A stretch of 64,000 bases of DNA from Trachythela sp. YZ-2020 (taxonomy: Eukaryota > Cnidaria > Anthozoa > Malacalcyonacea > Clavulariidae). The stretch covers positions 134,501-198,500 of the forward strand of contig JADLSH010000395.1 of NCBI GenBank assembly GCA_016169945.1. Direction: 5' to 3'. Below the pieces are notes generated by a model that was not told the origin of the DNA, did no database searches, and worked only from the letters and a program-made list of their open reading frames with translations. Made by a program: the position numbers and the translations under genes. Positions within the stretch are counted from its first letter, which is position 1; each line of letters begins with the position of its first letter. Below, in pieces: positions 23,849-34,020 of the stretch.

Positions 23849-24795
23849 TAGACCTTTACCTTTTAGGTCCACAGGCCGCAATGCATCTCGGTAGTTGGGT
23901 ATTTTTTTCATTCTTGTGAAACTGGCGGCGAAGAGGTACTGATTCTGCAGAGAAGCAGAATTCGCCGATTTTTACTTCTTCGCGTCTTGCAAATAACGTC
24001 TAAAACAACATAAATTTGACGAGGGAGTTCTTAACGATATTTGTGAAAAAAATTAGCGAAATCGCTGTGTTGATTGCCGAGAAAATATACTTCATGTCGA
24101 TCGAATGGGGGAGCACATTTCGAGCAAAACATTCTCTTCGCAATGTCTCTCGTCCTGTTATGAGGTGAGTGTGCCTATTCAAGGTCGTTCAGAAAATCAT
24201 TTTACTTTCTGGCTATTTTAGTTGTACTCTAAAACGTCAGATCGTGTAGTTTTGAGATGTTGAATTTGATACTGTTTGATCTGTTGTGGTCGAGATCAAT
24301 ATGGCCTTTTGGCCTATTTAAATTTGGCCGGTTTTGGCGCGCAAATATCCCGCTCGTAGATTGAATTCTGCTTTCTTTTAAAAGTTACACACACAAAAGT
24401 TATATTTGCTGGATATCTTCTGTTGCTTTTGGTTTTGCATATCCTTTGTAGTTGTTTTGGTTTTTGTCTTCCTAAAACTAGTATCTCCTAAACTTTGTTA
24501 GCTAATTTAAGTTGTAAATAATTAAAATATAGTCGATAAAACTAACCTTTTCTTCGAGGTTTACATTGTGCTAGCACTAAATTTCATATTTTAATACTAT
24601 TAAGTTGACGTATATAGTACAAGAATTATTTAAATTTACATTGAATAATAGATAGGGCTATTATATAGCTATATATATATCTATTATATAGCTATATATT
24701 TAGATTTATCAAATTGATTTTAGAGTTTTTAATAATAATTTAAATAGATTAATATTGTATATAAAATACTGTAAATATTTTTACTAATTTAAATA
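23849..24795. repeat. Left inverted repeat of the ISL2EU-like element
   Basis: Reverse complement of 31,548-32,462 with scattered changes and small indels, from the GACCTTTA(A)CCTTTTAGGTCC terminus to the AT-rich inner end, where the transposase stop codon lies. An open stretch found in both arms (about 24,000-24,182 minus and 32,188 onward plus) is arm sequence, not a gene. Confidence 0.9.
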
Positions 24796-25155
24796 GTAGG
24801 CAGGTAGTAAGCAACGATCAATGACACCAGAGCAGGAACTAATGTTCAGAGTAACATTAGGTGGCATGTCTTCCTCAATGTCAAAAACACGGTCAGCCAT
24901 TACTTGATCTCCTGCTTCTACAAGATTTAGGATTCCACAATCCTTTGTTATTTTTTTGTCACTTGTTCTACCCGCATACAAACTCGAAACAAAACTAGGG
25001 TAGCCATTTGGGGATATACCAAGCAAACCTTTGGCAGTATTATGATTTTTATAGGATGAAAATGTTGCTGATTGGCTTCTGCACGAAGATGGCATTTCAA
25101 TCATAATTTCGGTGCAATCTGTAACAACTCTAGGCATGTTTTTCATATTTAGGAT
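24784..25155 (-). pseudogene. DDE transposase fragment (DDE_Tnp_4-like), C-terminal part
   Basis: About 120 residues on the minus strand resemble DDE_Tnp_4/ISL2EU transposases. DCTEIMIEMPSS contains the first catalytic Asp and the surrounding hydrophobic strand. A SYKNHNTAKGLLGISPNG stretch and a GRTSDKKITKDCGIL stretch follow. DQVMADRVFDI holds the second catalytic Asp, with Val where family members usually have Gly. The frame then ends after about 35 unrelated residues at the inverted-repeat boundary, so the region bearing the third acidic residue is missing. The upstream part of the frame resumes beyond the gypsy insertion at about 29,627. It is a dead transposase. Confidence 0.8.
25151..25155. 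repeat. 5-bp target duplication AGGAT, left side of gypsy insertion
   Basis: AGGAT precedes the 5' LTR and recurs at 29,622-29,626 directly after the 3' LTR. Five base pairs is usual for Ty3/gypsy integrases. Confidence 0.9.
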
Positions 25156-25234
25156 TGTATGTTAATTAGCATATGTAAATAAAAGGGAGAAGGCTGCTCG
25201 CCTTCTGGTCGTTGTTCAGAAACAATTCATTACA
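25156..25234 (+). repeat. 5' LTR of gypsy element, shortened (79 bp)
   Basis: Corresponds to the last 79 bp of the 3' LTR with one G/C difference in AGGGAGAAGG(C)TGC. It begins TGTATG and ends ATTACA. The missing 45 bp would have started TGTAATAATATG; both the LTR start and the internal join read TGTA, so a deletion between TGTA repeats fits. AATAAA and a GAGAAGGC/GCCTTCT hairpin lie inside. Confidence 0.9.
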
Positions 25235-25250
25235 TGGTGGCAGCGAATCC
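25235..25250 (+). promoter_or_regulatory. Primer-binding site region of gypsy element
   Basis: TGGTGGCAGCGAATCC starts at the base after the 5' LTR. TGG at this place pairs with the CCA end of a tRNA, as in retroelement primer-binding sites. I cannot name the primer tRNA. Confidence 0.7.
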
Positions 25251-25369
25251 TAAAAAATCCAAGCCATCCTAGTCTAAAAAAACGTCTGTTATATAAAATA
25301 TAAGCGTTTAGGCTCTTGGGAAGTCATCCCAATAGTTATTTGTGAAAAACCCGATGTGCTGAAGCAAAG

Positions 25370-25975
25370 ATGAGCCAAATAAAATCACCCGACCCGCTTG
25401 ATTTCACAAAGGCTGATACTCGCTGGCCAGATTGGAAGAGACGTTTTGAGAGATATCGAATAGCAACAAAACAGTTTAAAGAAGACGAGGACATTCAAGT
25501 CAGCACACTTCTATACACTATGGGAAATGAAAGCGAGTACGTGTTTACCCAGTTTGCGTTGGACGAAAAAGAAGCGAAAGATTACGGATTCGTAGTCGAT
25601 AAATTCGACGGACATTTCAGACCAGAAAGAAATATTATTCACGAACGAGCTATGTTTCATCAAAGATCTCAACACAGTGGCGAACCGGCTGAAACTTACA
25701 TACGAAGTCTATACGAGATGGCCGAATATTGTGATTTTTGCACAGCGAAAGACGATTGTATTCGCGACAGACTCGTAATCGGTGTTCGTGACAAAGGCTT
25801 ATCTAAGCGTCTGCAGTTGAAAGAAAAGCTGACGCTTGCCGAAAGTGTGAAGATGGTGAGGCAATCCGAAATTATACAAGATCAACTTACAATACAAAAC
25901 GAAACGGCGAAGTCTATAGAAGAAGTTAATAAACAGAGATATCAAAAAGCGACCCCGAGAGAATTATACCCGTAA
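25370..25975 (+). CDS. gag: gag-like protein of gypsy element
   Basis: Codes for 201 residues. The N-terminal capsid-like part carries the WPDWKRRFERY motif near residue 22, then an AETYIRSLYEMAEYC stretch and a basic C-terminus. It lacks zinc knuckles, which lie in the next frame (+1) at about 26,022-26,115. The next frame is open from 25,920, so the two overlap by 56 nt. A +1 frameshift (as Ty3 uses) or a lesion would join them. The ATG at 25,370 follows an A-rich leader and is the first good start after the primer-binding site. Confidence 0.85.
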   Translation: MSQIKSPDPLDFTKADTRWPDWKRRFERYRIATKQFKEDEDIQVSTLLYTMGNESEYVFTQFALDEKEAKDYGFVVDKFDGHFRPERNIIHERAMFHQRSQHSGEPAETYIRSLYEMAEYCDFCTAKDDCIRDRLVIGVRDKGLSKRLQLKEKLTLAESVKMVRQSEIIQDQLTIQNETAKSIEEVNKQRYQKATPRELYP

Positions 25976-27467
25976 GAAAACCTTCAGTAATCGACGCCAA
26001 GCAGAAACGAAACAGAGCGAGTGTTCTCGATGTGGTTTAAGTCATGGATATTCGTGCCCTGCTAAGAACGCCAAATGCAATAAATGTAACAAGCCGGGTC
26101 ACTACGCGAGATGTTGCAAAACGAAGCAGTTAACCGAAGTTAGTTGCAGATATACGCAGAAGCCCGAAAGTTCGGAGGAAGATTTTTTCATCGGAACGAT
26201 AACTAACAACAAAGACGACCCGAGAAGATGGCTCGTTGATCTGCCAGTTAAGGGTCATAGCGTGAAGTTCAAGATAGACTCTGGTGCTGACGTATCGGTG
26301 ATGGCGCTGAGTGCCTACGAGAATATGCCTGACGCTCCAGCTTTGCGACCAACAAGCCACAGACTCAAAGGGGTCAACGGAGTATTAAAGTGCAAAGGAA
26401 CATTTTCATCTAACACAAAGTACCAAGGGAAACTATACACGTTTGACATTTATGTTACTGATTCGGAAAACAATTTACTTAGTAGAACGATGGCAGAGAA
26501 GATGAACTTGATTAAATTGAACATTCATGAAGTTCAAGTACGAAACCAAATAAGATTGACGAAGGGCGAACCCGTTAAAATACAACTGAGAGAAGGAGCT
26601 GTCCCATTCCATTGTAATACCGTCCGAAGAGTCCCAATACCACTCATGCCAAAAGTAAAGCAAGAATTAAAGCGCATGGAAGAAGCTGGTGTCATCGAGA
26701 AAGTCACTGAGCCCACTGATTGGTGTTCTCCGATGGTGGTGGTTCCAAAACAAACCGGTGATGCAAGGATCTGTGTGGATCTTCGGCGGCTGAACAGAGA
26801 AGTTCGACGTGAAAGATACGTTTTGCCAACGTTAGAGGACATGGTCACAAAGTTAAATGGTGCCATAGTCTTCACCCACCTTGACCTTACTTCAGGTTAC
26901 TACCACATCAAGTTGCATTCAGACAGCACCAAGCTAACGACGTTCATTACACCGTATGGGAGGTATTGCTTTGAGCGTCTTCCGTTTGGAATTTCCTCAG
27001 CAAGTGAGATCTTTCAGCGCCGAATGACAGAAACGTTGGAAGGTGTTGAGGGGGTTGAAGCATCTCAAGATGACATTCTTGTTGCTGGTCGCACCATGGA
27101 GGAGCACGACGAGAAGTTGAGGAAAGTCCTTGACGTTATTCAAGAGGCTGGTCTGAAGCTGAATCTGAAGAAGTGCGTGTGGCGGAAAACCGAACTTACC
27201 TTTTTAGGACACACGTTCAGCAAAGATGGTGTGCGTCCAGATCCCGCCAAGGTGAAAGCTATTGTTGACATGCGTGCACCTACCAGCGTCCATGAGCTAC
27301 AGCAGATTCGAGGAATGATCAATTACATTGGGATGTTCGTTCCAAATTTGGCAACAATAATGAAGCCAATGAACGACCTTTTGAAGAAAGATGTCCAGTG
27401 GTTGTGGGGACCAGCGCAAGAGAAGTCGTTGAAGGCGAAGTCAAGGAAGCCCTCGTTAATGCGATGA
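25920..27467 (+). pseudogene. pol: pol 5' part: zinc knuckles, protease, reverse transcriptase
   Basis: Open from 25,920, in the +1 frame relative to gag. Two knuckles occur at 26,022-26,115, the second a CX2CX4HX4C (CNKCNKPGHYARCC). Protease is marked by DSGADVSVM (26,278 onward). RT follows: an LDLTSGYYHIKL stretch with the first catalytic Asp, PFGISSASEIFQ, and ASQDDILVAG, where the catalytic pair DD is kept but the usual aromatic residue of YXDD is Ser. FLGHTFSKDGVRPDP marks the thumb/connection. The frame breaks near 27,430 by a one-base change and continues in the frame of 27,398-28,231. Confidence 0.9.
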
Positions 27468-28231
27468 CATTAATATTTTATGAACCTCGCAAACCCGTCA
27501 CTGTATCTGTCCATTGCAGTAGTTTTGGAATTGGAGCAGTTATCTTACAAGAAGAGAACAATCGATTGAAACCAATTGCTTTCGCGTCTCGTAGACTCCT
27601 GCCTGCTGAGAGCCGATATGCTCAGATTGTAAAAGAGTGTTTGGCTTCCGTTTGGGCGTGTGAGAAGTTCGACAGATATCTTCGAGGTCTACAAGAGTTC
27701 AAGCTGCTCACGGAACATAAGCCGCTGGTACCGTTGATCAATGGATCCGACCTAAACGCCGTCCCGATAAGATGTCAACGGTTGCTAATGCGACTGATGC
27801 GGCATAATCCGAAAGCGCAGCACGTACCCGGGAAAGAGCTGGTCGTCGCCGATACCCTTTCAAGGCATCCTTTGCCTACGTGTGACGAAGAAGATAAAAG
27901 AACAGTAGAAGAAGTGGGAATGTATGTCAACGAAGTCACGCGATCTTGGCCAGTATCGGATGTTCGTCTTGAGGAGATCAGAGAGGCGGCTGACAAAGAT
28001 TTGGTGATACAAGAAGCCATGAAGTTCACTGTTGATGGTTGGCCAACAAAGTCTTGCGACATCCCACGCGATCTCCATGATCTGTATTCCGTTCGATCGA
28101 ATCTTTCGGTGGCGGAAGGACTGTTGGTGTATAATGGGAGAATTGTCATTCCGAACGCCCTGCAGTCGACGATTTTGGAAGTAATCCATCATGGTCATCA
28201 GGGAATCACCAAGTGCAGCGAAAGAGCCTAA
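27398..28231 (+). pseudogene. pol: pol middle part: RNase H and integrase zinc-binding region
   Basis: RNase H: the usual DAS at the first active-site Asp reads HCS (His codon 27,512-27,514). The Glu of VKECLA is kept. The usual TDHKPL reads TEHKPL (27,713-27,715). The ADTLSRH Asp is kept. Two of four acidic positions are thus changed. Integrase begins with HxxxH in IHHGHQGITKC, but the frame ends at adjacent TAA TGA stops (28,229-28,234). The same frame then continues with the CEEC pair of the zinc finger at about 28,286-28,297. Confidence 0.88.
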
Positions 28232-28234
28232 TGA

Positions 28235-28510
28235 GCCGTTTGGTGGTTCGGTATCGGAAAAGATATCAAGAGTGTAGTCGGTCGATGTGAAGAGTGCCAG
28301 GTGAAAAAAGCAGCTCAGAGACGAGAACCGTTAACCTCGTCACCACTAACGAAAAGACCGTGGAACCGTATAGGTGTTGATCTCCTGGATTTCAAAGGAA
28401 AAACATTTCTTGTGGCAATGGACTATTATTCCCGATACCTAGAGATCATGGATTTGTCCAAAGCAACCTCATCTCTCGTGATAGCCAAGCTTAAAAGTAT
28501 TTTCCGCTAG
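28235..28510 (+). pseudogene. pol: pol: integrase core, first part
   Basis: Continues the 27,398 frame after the double stop. GRCEECQVKK completes the H2C2 zinc finger. The WNRIGVDLLDF stretch carries the first catalytic Asp and AMDYYSRY follows. The frame stops at 28,508-28,510, and the homologous reading continues one frame over. Confidence 0.85.
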
Positions 28511-29265
28511 AAGTCGTCAGTGACAACGGACCCCAGTTTTCGTCCGAGAGTTTCTCCAGTTTCGCGAAGAGCTATGGATTCAAGCATACTACGTCGAGTC
28601 CCTATTACCCACCGTCCAATGGGTTGGCCGAGAGTGCGGTGAAAACGGCGAAGAACATATTACGACAACAAGACCCGTGTCTTGCTCTGATGGTGTACAG
28701 ATCTACAACTGTAGGATCTACTGGTCATAGCACTTCAGAAGTCATGTTGAATCGTCGAATCAGAACCACTCTACCAGCGTTATCACAGAATGTCGAGCCT
28801 CGCATGTACGACGAAGACAAAGTGAAACAGAAACACGAAGCTAGCCAGAAGAGTAACGAGTTTTACTATAACAGACGGCATTCGTCCAGGTCGTTGCCAG
28901 TTTTGAAGAAGGGGGATCAAGTTCGAATCAAGACTGGAAAAGACTACGCATGGGGAAAACCAGCCGTCGTAGTTGGAACAGCCAACACACCTAGATCTTA
29001 TGATGTGCAAACAGATAATGGTGTTTTACGAAGGAACAGACGACACATTCTACGCATTCCAAGAGATGAGAGAGAAAAGCGTAGGGAAGAAGACGATGAA
29101 ATACTTCAAAGTACACACGAAGCAATAGCAGAGAACAACCATAACCCAGACCACGAAAGCCCTGTTCAAGCGATGTCAACACAGAGTCGGATTCCTGATA
29201 ACCCCAAAGGAACTCGGACAAGATCTGGAAGGCTAAGTATACCTCCAGACAGACTAAATCTTTGA
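28511..29265 (+). pseudogene. pol: pol: integrase core, second part, and C-terminal tail
   Basis: VVSDNGPQF (about 28,513) holds the second catalytic Asp and NGLAESAVKTAK (about 28,618) the catalytic Glu, so all three integrase acidic residues exist though in two frames. A KKGDQVRIKTG stretch and DNGVLRRNRRHI resemble the small C-terminal barrel. The tail is charged and ends with a TRSGR motif common in gypsy polyproteins. No second gene follows before the polypurine tract. Confidence 0.88.
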
Positions 29266-29485
29266 AACATTTAAACTTTGAGACATTTAAATATTAGAAC
29301 ATTTGAAAGAAAACTTTGAAAACGTTAGACATTTATATAGATGATAATAGATATTAGAACATTTAAGAAGAAAACTGAAAATCAAGATGAGAAAAACAAA
29401 ACACTAAATAAGCAGTTATAATTGATTAAGATTTACGTTTAATTAGTTGAAGTCGACTTTTGATATTTAAAGTCGTTTTATCTAC

Positions 29486-29497
29486 AAAAAGGGGAGA
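29486..29497 (+). promoter_or_regulatory. Polypurine tract of gypsy element
   Basis: AAAAAGGGGAGA lies directly before the 3' LTR, where plus-strand DNA synthesis is primed in LTR retrotransposons. Confidence 0.85.
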
Positions 29498-29621
29498 TGT
29501 AATAATATGTAAGTTGTGAGAAAATCTTGGGTTACCTGTACATGTATGTTAATTAGCATATGTAAATAAAAGGGAGAAGCCTGCTCGCCTTCTGGTCGTT
29601 GTTCAGAAACAATTCATTACA
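29498..29621 (+). repeat. 3' LTR of gypsy element (124 bp)
   Basis: Runs from TGTAATAATATG to CATTACA and is followed by target duplication AGGAT. At 124 bp it is very short for Ty3/gypsy. It contains AATAAAAGGG, which could serve as TATA-like or polyadenylation signal, and a short hairpin GAGAAGCC/GCCTTCT. Confidence 0.92.
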
Positions 29622-29626
29622 AGGAT

Positions 29627-29725
29627 TATCCACCAAGTTGTGCCTATAACGATTGTAAAAGATCTCGACAAAATGTGGACTGTTTGTTCCTACCTAACTC
29701 TATTCTTGCCTCCTATGAGCGTGGA
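29627..29725 (-). pseudogene. Upstream part of the split ISL2EU-like transposase
   Basis: Read on the minus strand, about 27 residues are open here. They continue in frame into the fragment at 24,784-25,155 once the gypsy insertion and one AGGAT copy are set aside. The residues resemble the helical segment before the catalytic domain, but similarity is weak. Further upstream the frame is closed, so the N-terminal part of the transposase is gone. Confidence 0.5.
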
Positions 29726-29926
29726 AAAATAACCACAGAATGAATAAACTTGGAAATTAGTTTTTAATGTGCACATACATGCATCTACTATAAATGTGGA
29801 ACAAATTTCAATAAGTGTGGGTTGGAAACAAGAAAAATACCAATTATGTATAATTAAGTTTGTTTTAATTGTTAAAGTGTTATTAAATAGTTGTGAAACA
29901 CTGAAACTCTAATTTTAACAGAACAA

Positions 29927-31512
29927 CTATGCAGACTTTAAGACAGGCAATACATAGTCAAAATAAAATGTAGTTAACTCTGGGACCGTTTTTCCCTCCC
30001 ACAGAGAATTGTCAAAATTTATACTTTCAACAAATATATCTTTGTTTGTATACACAACGAAATCGCACCACTGTAACTGCAGTGTAGCCATGGATCCCTC
30101 GATTTGAAAATAATATGCATGATTTCTGTTTAGAACAATTTTATCTTCTGCATGAACTAGACAAAGGGTTGGATCATTACAACCCTCTGCAGTCGTGGTA
30201 TCTCTCTTTGAATAAGGGCATTTAACCTCTCCAAAACCAAGAGTTGATGCCTGTTCATTTGGCATGGTTCATTAACTAAAAAATCAGGGCTTGCACCCAA
30301 CCAAGGAAAATTTGGATTAACAATAAAACCACATGCTGCACAAACATCCACAAAGTTTCCTTGTTTCTGTTTACTCTCCATATATTTTGTAACTGCCACC
30401 ACTTTATTATCTTCGCCCCATTTGCATGGTTCTGGACAACCTTTATGCGAACTAGCTTGTAATGTTTTGAGCAAGGATTTTGAGTAAATTCTCTTTTTTC
30501 TTTTGAAGACGTTATTCTTTACCTTCTCTCCTCATACCACCTATCACAAGCCGACTGGCCACTAGTATTCCTTTCTATATCCCTCATCTTCTCATCTGTT
30601 ACACTCAAACTTCCAACAAACTCCACATTCGACCCGTCAACAAATGACCAGTTTACACCTGGATGTACCATATTATCTAAAACTTGCTCTCAATGTCTCA
30701 TTGACATTAATTTCAGAGTCCTTTAGTTCCATGCATTGTTTCTTTGATGGAAAACTTTGGTACATCTCATTAAATGGGTAAGGTAGAGAATCATTTGATT
30801 CGATCACAAGTCTTAGATAGTCAGCGTTTCCTTGTTGTTTCAAATATTGAGCAAATGTTTTAATCTCATTTTGAGTAATATTTCTGGGAAATTGTGGTGT
30901 GGGGTTAAAGTTATCTGCTTTACTCTTTCCATCACTGCGTTTCCTACCCTTAACATCTTTCTCATAAGACGGTTTTTCAAAATTGATATCTTCATATAAA
31001 ATAGGCTCGTCAACCTCACTATTTTTAGGCACATGCCACTGCTGTAAGACTTGTGTGCATGTCAAGTCATCTGGCACCTCTATTAGTTCTAATTGAATGT
31101 GGTCTATTATTTGAAAAAGAACAGCAGCAACATGCTTACCGCAGCCTCCCTTGTCAGCTTTGCACGAGCAACTACCATGTGTAACCTCACCACTTTCTTG
31201 GTTTAAATGGACACATACAATATAGATCTGTTTCTTCATAGATGCATTTGCACAAGCTTTTACTAAGTAATGAGCTTCTCTACCTTTCCATACATTATGT
31301 TTAACTTGAATATTGTTTACAAATCTGTCCTTAAACAAGCGGTATCCCAGTTTCTTGTGTTTACTAGCATCATCATATTCAACACCTAGGTGCTTTTGTT
31401 GCAAGGCAAGGCTAAATTTTGGAAGTGATTGTAGATTCTTGGTCCACCTTTTTATTTATATTTGTTCTGTGCATTGGTCTAAATTCTTTGACGTGCAAGG
31501 TTTGTCTTCCAT
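29927..31512 (-). pseudogene. SAP-SWIM-YqaJ protein gene of ISL2EU-like element, broken
   Basis: Minus-strand remnants, in order. First an N-terminal start (ATG complement at 31,510-31,512) reading MEDKPCTSKNLDQC, like the SAP-domain start of this family, which stops after 18 codons. Then about 240 residues ending near 30,673 with a SWIM zinc finger CSCKADKGGCGKHVAAVLF. Then a short piece around 30,535-30,620 ending in a stop after WYEERR. Last a YqaJ-like nuclease part (30,474-29,927) in two frames, with GFIVNPNFPWLGASPDF, GFGEVKCPYS (the acidic-Lys active-site region) and AYYFQIEG. Several stops and frame changes make it non-functional. In ISL2EU elements this protein accompanies the transposase; its exact role is unknown. 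Confidence 0.85.
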
Positions 31513-31547
31513 TTTTAATCAATATTTAATATATTTTAAGAAGCACC

Positions 31548-32462
31548 ACTACCTACTCTTTAAATTATTAAAAATATTTACAGTATTTTATATACAATAT
31601 TAATCTATTTAAATTATTATGAAAAACTCTAAATCAATTTGATAAATCTAAATATTATATAGCTATATAATAGATACAGCCCAATCTAGTATTCAATGTA
31701 AATTTAAATGATTATTCTACTATATACAATTTAACAGTATTAAAATATGAAATTTAATGCTAGCACAATGTAAACCTCGAATAAAAGGTTAGTTTTATCG
31801 ACTATATTTTTATTATTTACAACTTAAATTAGCTAACAAAGTTTAGGAGATACTAGTTTTAGGAATATAAAAACCAAAACAGCTACAAAAGATATGCAAA
31901 ACCAAAAGCAACAGAAGATATCCAGCAAATCAGTGTAACTTTTGTGTGTGTAACTTTTAAAAGAAACCAGAATTCATGCCACGAGCGGGATATTTGCGCA
32001 CCAGAACCGGCCAAATTTAAAGGCCAAGAGGTCATATTGATTTCGACAACAACAGATCAAAGAGTATCAAATTCAACATCTCAAAACTACAGGATCTGAC
32101 GTTTTAGAGTACAACTATAAATGCGCAATCGGGGAAGAAAAAAACTCGTTAAAATAGCCACCAAGTAAAATAATTTGCTGAACGACCTTGAATAGGAACA
32201 CTCACCTCATAACAGGACGAGAGACATTGCGAAGAGAATGTTTTGCTCGAAATCTGCTCACCCCTTCGATCGATACGAAGTATATTTTCTCGGCAATCAA
32301 CACAGCGATTTCGTCAAATTTATGTGACGAAGAAGTAAAAATCGGCGAATTCTGCTTCTCTGCAGAATCATTACCTCTTGGCCGCCCTTTTCACAAGAAT
32401 GAAAAAAATACCCAACTACCGAGATGCATTGAGGCCTGTGGACCTAAAAGGTTAAAGGTCTA
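31548..32462. repeat. Right inverted repeat of the ISL2EU-like element
   Basis: Reverse complement of the left arm (23,849-24,795). It ends with GGACCTAAAAGGTTAAAGGTC next to TA. It lies just upstream of the SWIM-YqaJ gene start (31,512) and may contain its promoter. Confidence 0.9.
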
Positions 32463-32464
32463 TT

Positions 32465-33630
32465 CCATAATTGGATTCTGTGCTGTTCAATCTTCTATTC
32501 TTTGTTGACCTCTTCAGATTTTATCTGTTGCTTCCGTGTTTGAGGATAACCGGGCATCTCTTTAATAATGTGATTGGTAAAATATGGTCTATGTCTGTCT
32601 TATATCTCGTATCACCGGATACGACATAAAACATCCGCCGCCGAAGGCTTCATATTACCATTCCGACTTTGAGGAGGAGACCGGGAACGAGTGCTAAAAG
32701 GAGCAAAATAAAGAGAAATTCCCAACATCTGAAATGATTGAGCACTTATAAATGCTTAAAAATTAGCAACTATAAATGCTTGATACCTGTAGGATAGCGT
32801 AAATACGGTATGAATATTGAGTTACTGCAAATTTCAAAAAAATGTGCACAATCGTAATGAAACAGAAATGCAAACCAATGCGCATAAACAAACATGGCCA
32901 GGTATAAGTGCGTGTCGAAAATTTAGAACAATTTTTGGATAAAAAATTTAGGATTGCCATATACTGTTTAGGCGAAAATTGTGAACGATATTCTATATTA
33001 ACGTATCGCTAAGGTCAATTAATCTGAGATGTTGACCACTTCAAAATACACAAAGCAGAGATCTCCAATATCTGTACAATGTCGAAAATGTTGTGTGTGA
33101 TTTTCTGCGATTTTACACATGGGAAGTTATATAAACACGTAGTTCTGACGTGATTCCTGGCGTTAATTTTTAGAAACTGCTCTAATCTGTAATTTTTGGG
33201 CAAAGGCTACTAAAAAGGTAGCTTGAGGTGCAGACGCACATTCCCGGAATGTTTCTCTCCCGGTGGGAAATTGGCAGTTAAAGAAACTCTGGCACATCCG
33301 TTCAATCGAATGCGATAGAAATTGTTATAAAATAATGGTATATATTCTTGAAGACTTAATGCCCTTCCTTGTGCATGTAGTCTTTTCTTGTAGCTTTATA
33401 TGCATTTTTATCTGCATAGACCGCACTTATTAATTCTCTAAATTTAATATTTTGTATTTCTATGTATTTTGATATATTTCAAGAGATATTTTATGATATA
33501 TTATACAAATTTGCCTGAATATGCGGAGTGCCGGATTCACGCAGTGCTGAAAAGGCGGACTGTTCTCATATTCGCAAAAAATTGTTTTTCACTAATATTG
33601 CCCAATGTCTCTTTAGATAAAGTGCCAATC
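32465..33630. other. Stretch without recognisable gene
   Basis: Only short open frames without known domains and no repeats are seen. It precedes the GC-rich candidate promoter. Confidence 0.5.
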
Positions 33631-34020
33631 AGGGCGCTTATATATAGTGCGGTGCAACGCTAGCGAGTTCGTTGATCGACGAGCGATGCGGCAGTGGCCT
33701 GGGACGAGCATGTTTTCGCGCGAAAAACAATGCGACTGATCCAAGCAAAACAGATTTTCATTTTGTGACGGTTTTTGGCGATTTTCTCTCACTATTTTAC
33801 TTGTGAAAAGGAAAGTATTCAGGTCTACAAGTAATATATTGCTTTCCGTATGGATACAGTATATTTTTAGTCTGGAAACCGTTGTGAAAGAGATTTAATG
33901 TGGAATGTACGCTCTCCTTGCTCGATGCAGACTTTAATGGCGGCAGAGATATAGTTACTTTTACAACGAGGGTATCGCTTGTTAAATATGTGCTAATAAA
34001 TTATAACAGCTCCTTAAGAT
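33625..34020 (+). promoter_or_regulatory. Candidate promoter and first exon
   Basis: TTATATATAG (33,639-33,648) lies in AGGGCGC...GTGCGGTGC, at the head of a GC- and CpG-rich patch to about 33,770 that stands out from the AT-rich surroundings. GATGTGAGTATG at 34,018-34,029 offers a splice donor. This could be a TATA promoter with a non-coding first exon, but no downstream exon is identified. It is equally possible that it is chance. Confidence 0.25.

Larger units (their letters stand above)
25156..29621 (+). mobile_element. Ty3/gypsy LTR retrotransposon, defective copy
   Basis: The order is short LTR, primer-binding region, gag, zinc knuckles, protease, reverse transcriptase, RNase H, integrase, polypurine tract, short LTR, with a 5-bp target duplication AGGAT. 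The order RT-RH-IN defines Ty3/gypsy. There is no envelope-like frame after integrase. Lesions: a frame change near 27,430, two adjacent stop codons at 28,229-28,234, a frame change near 28,505 and substitutions at RNase H active-site positions. LTR copies differ by one base in the 79 bp they share, so insertion is fairly recent. The 5' LTR lacks the first 45 bp of the 3' LTR. Confidence 0.93.
23849..32462 (-). mobile_element. ISL2EU-like DNA transposon, with nested gypsy insertion
   Basis: Long inverted repeats (23,849-24,795 and 31,548-32,462, about 0.93 kb each) enclose a DDE transposase fragment and a SAP-SWIM-YqaJ gene, both on the minus strand. A DDE transposase paired with a YqaJ-type nuclease is the known gene content of the ISL2EU superfamily, which makes 2-bp target duplications. 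The ends read AATAGACCTTT and AAAGGTCTATT, consistent with TA or AT duplication. Without the inserted LTR element (25,156-29,621) the transposon would be about 4.1 kb. Both genes are broken, so it cannot move by itself. Confidence 0.85.
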
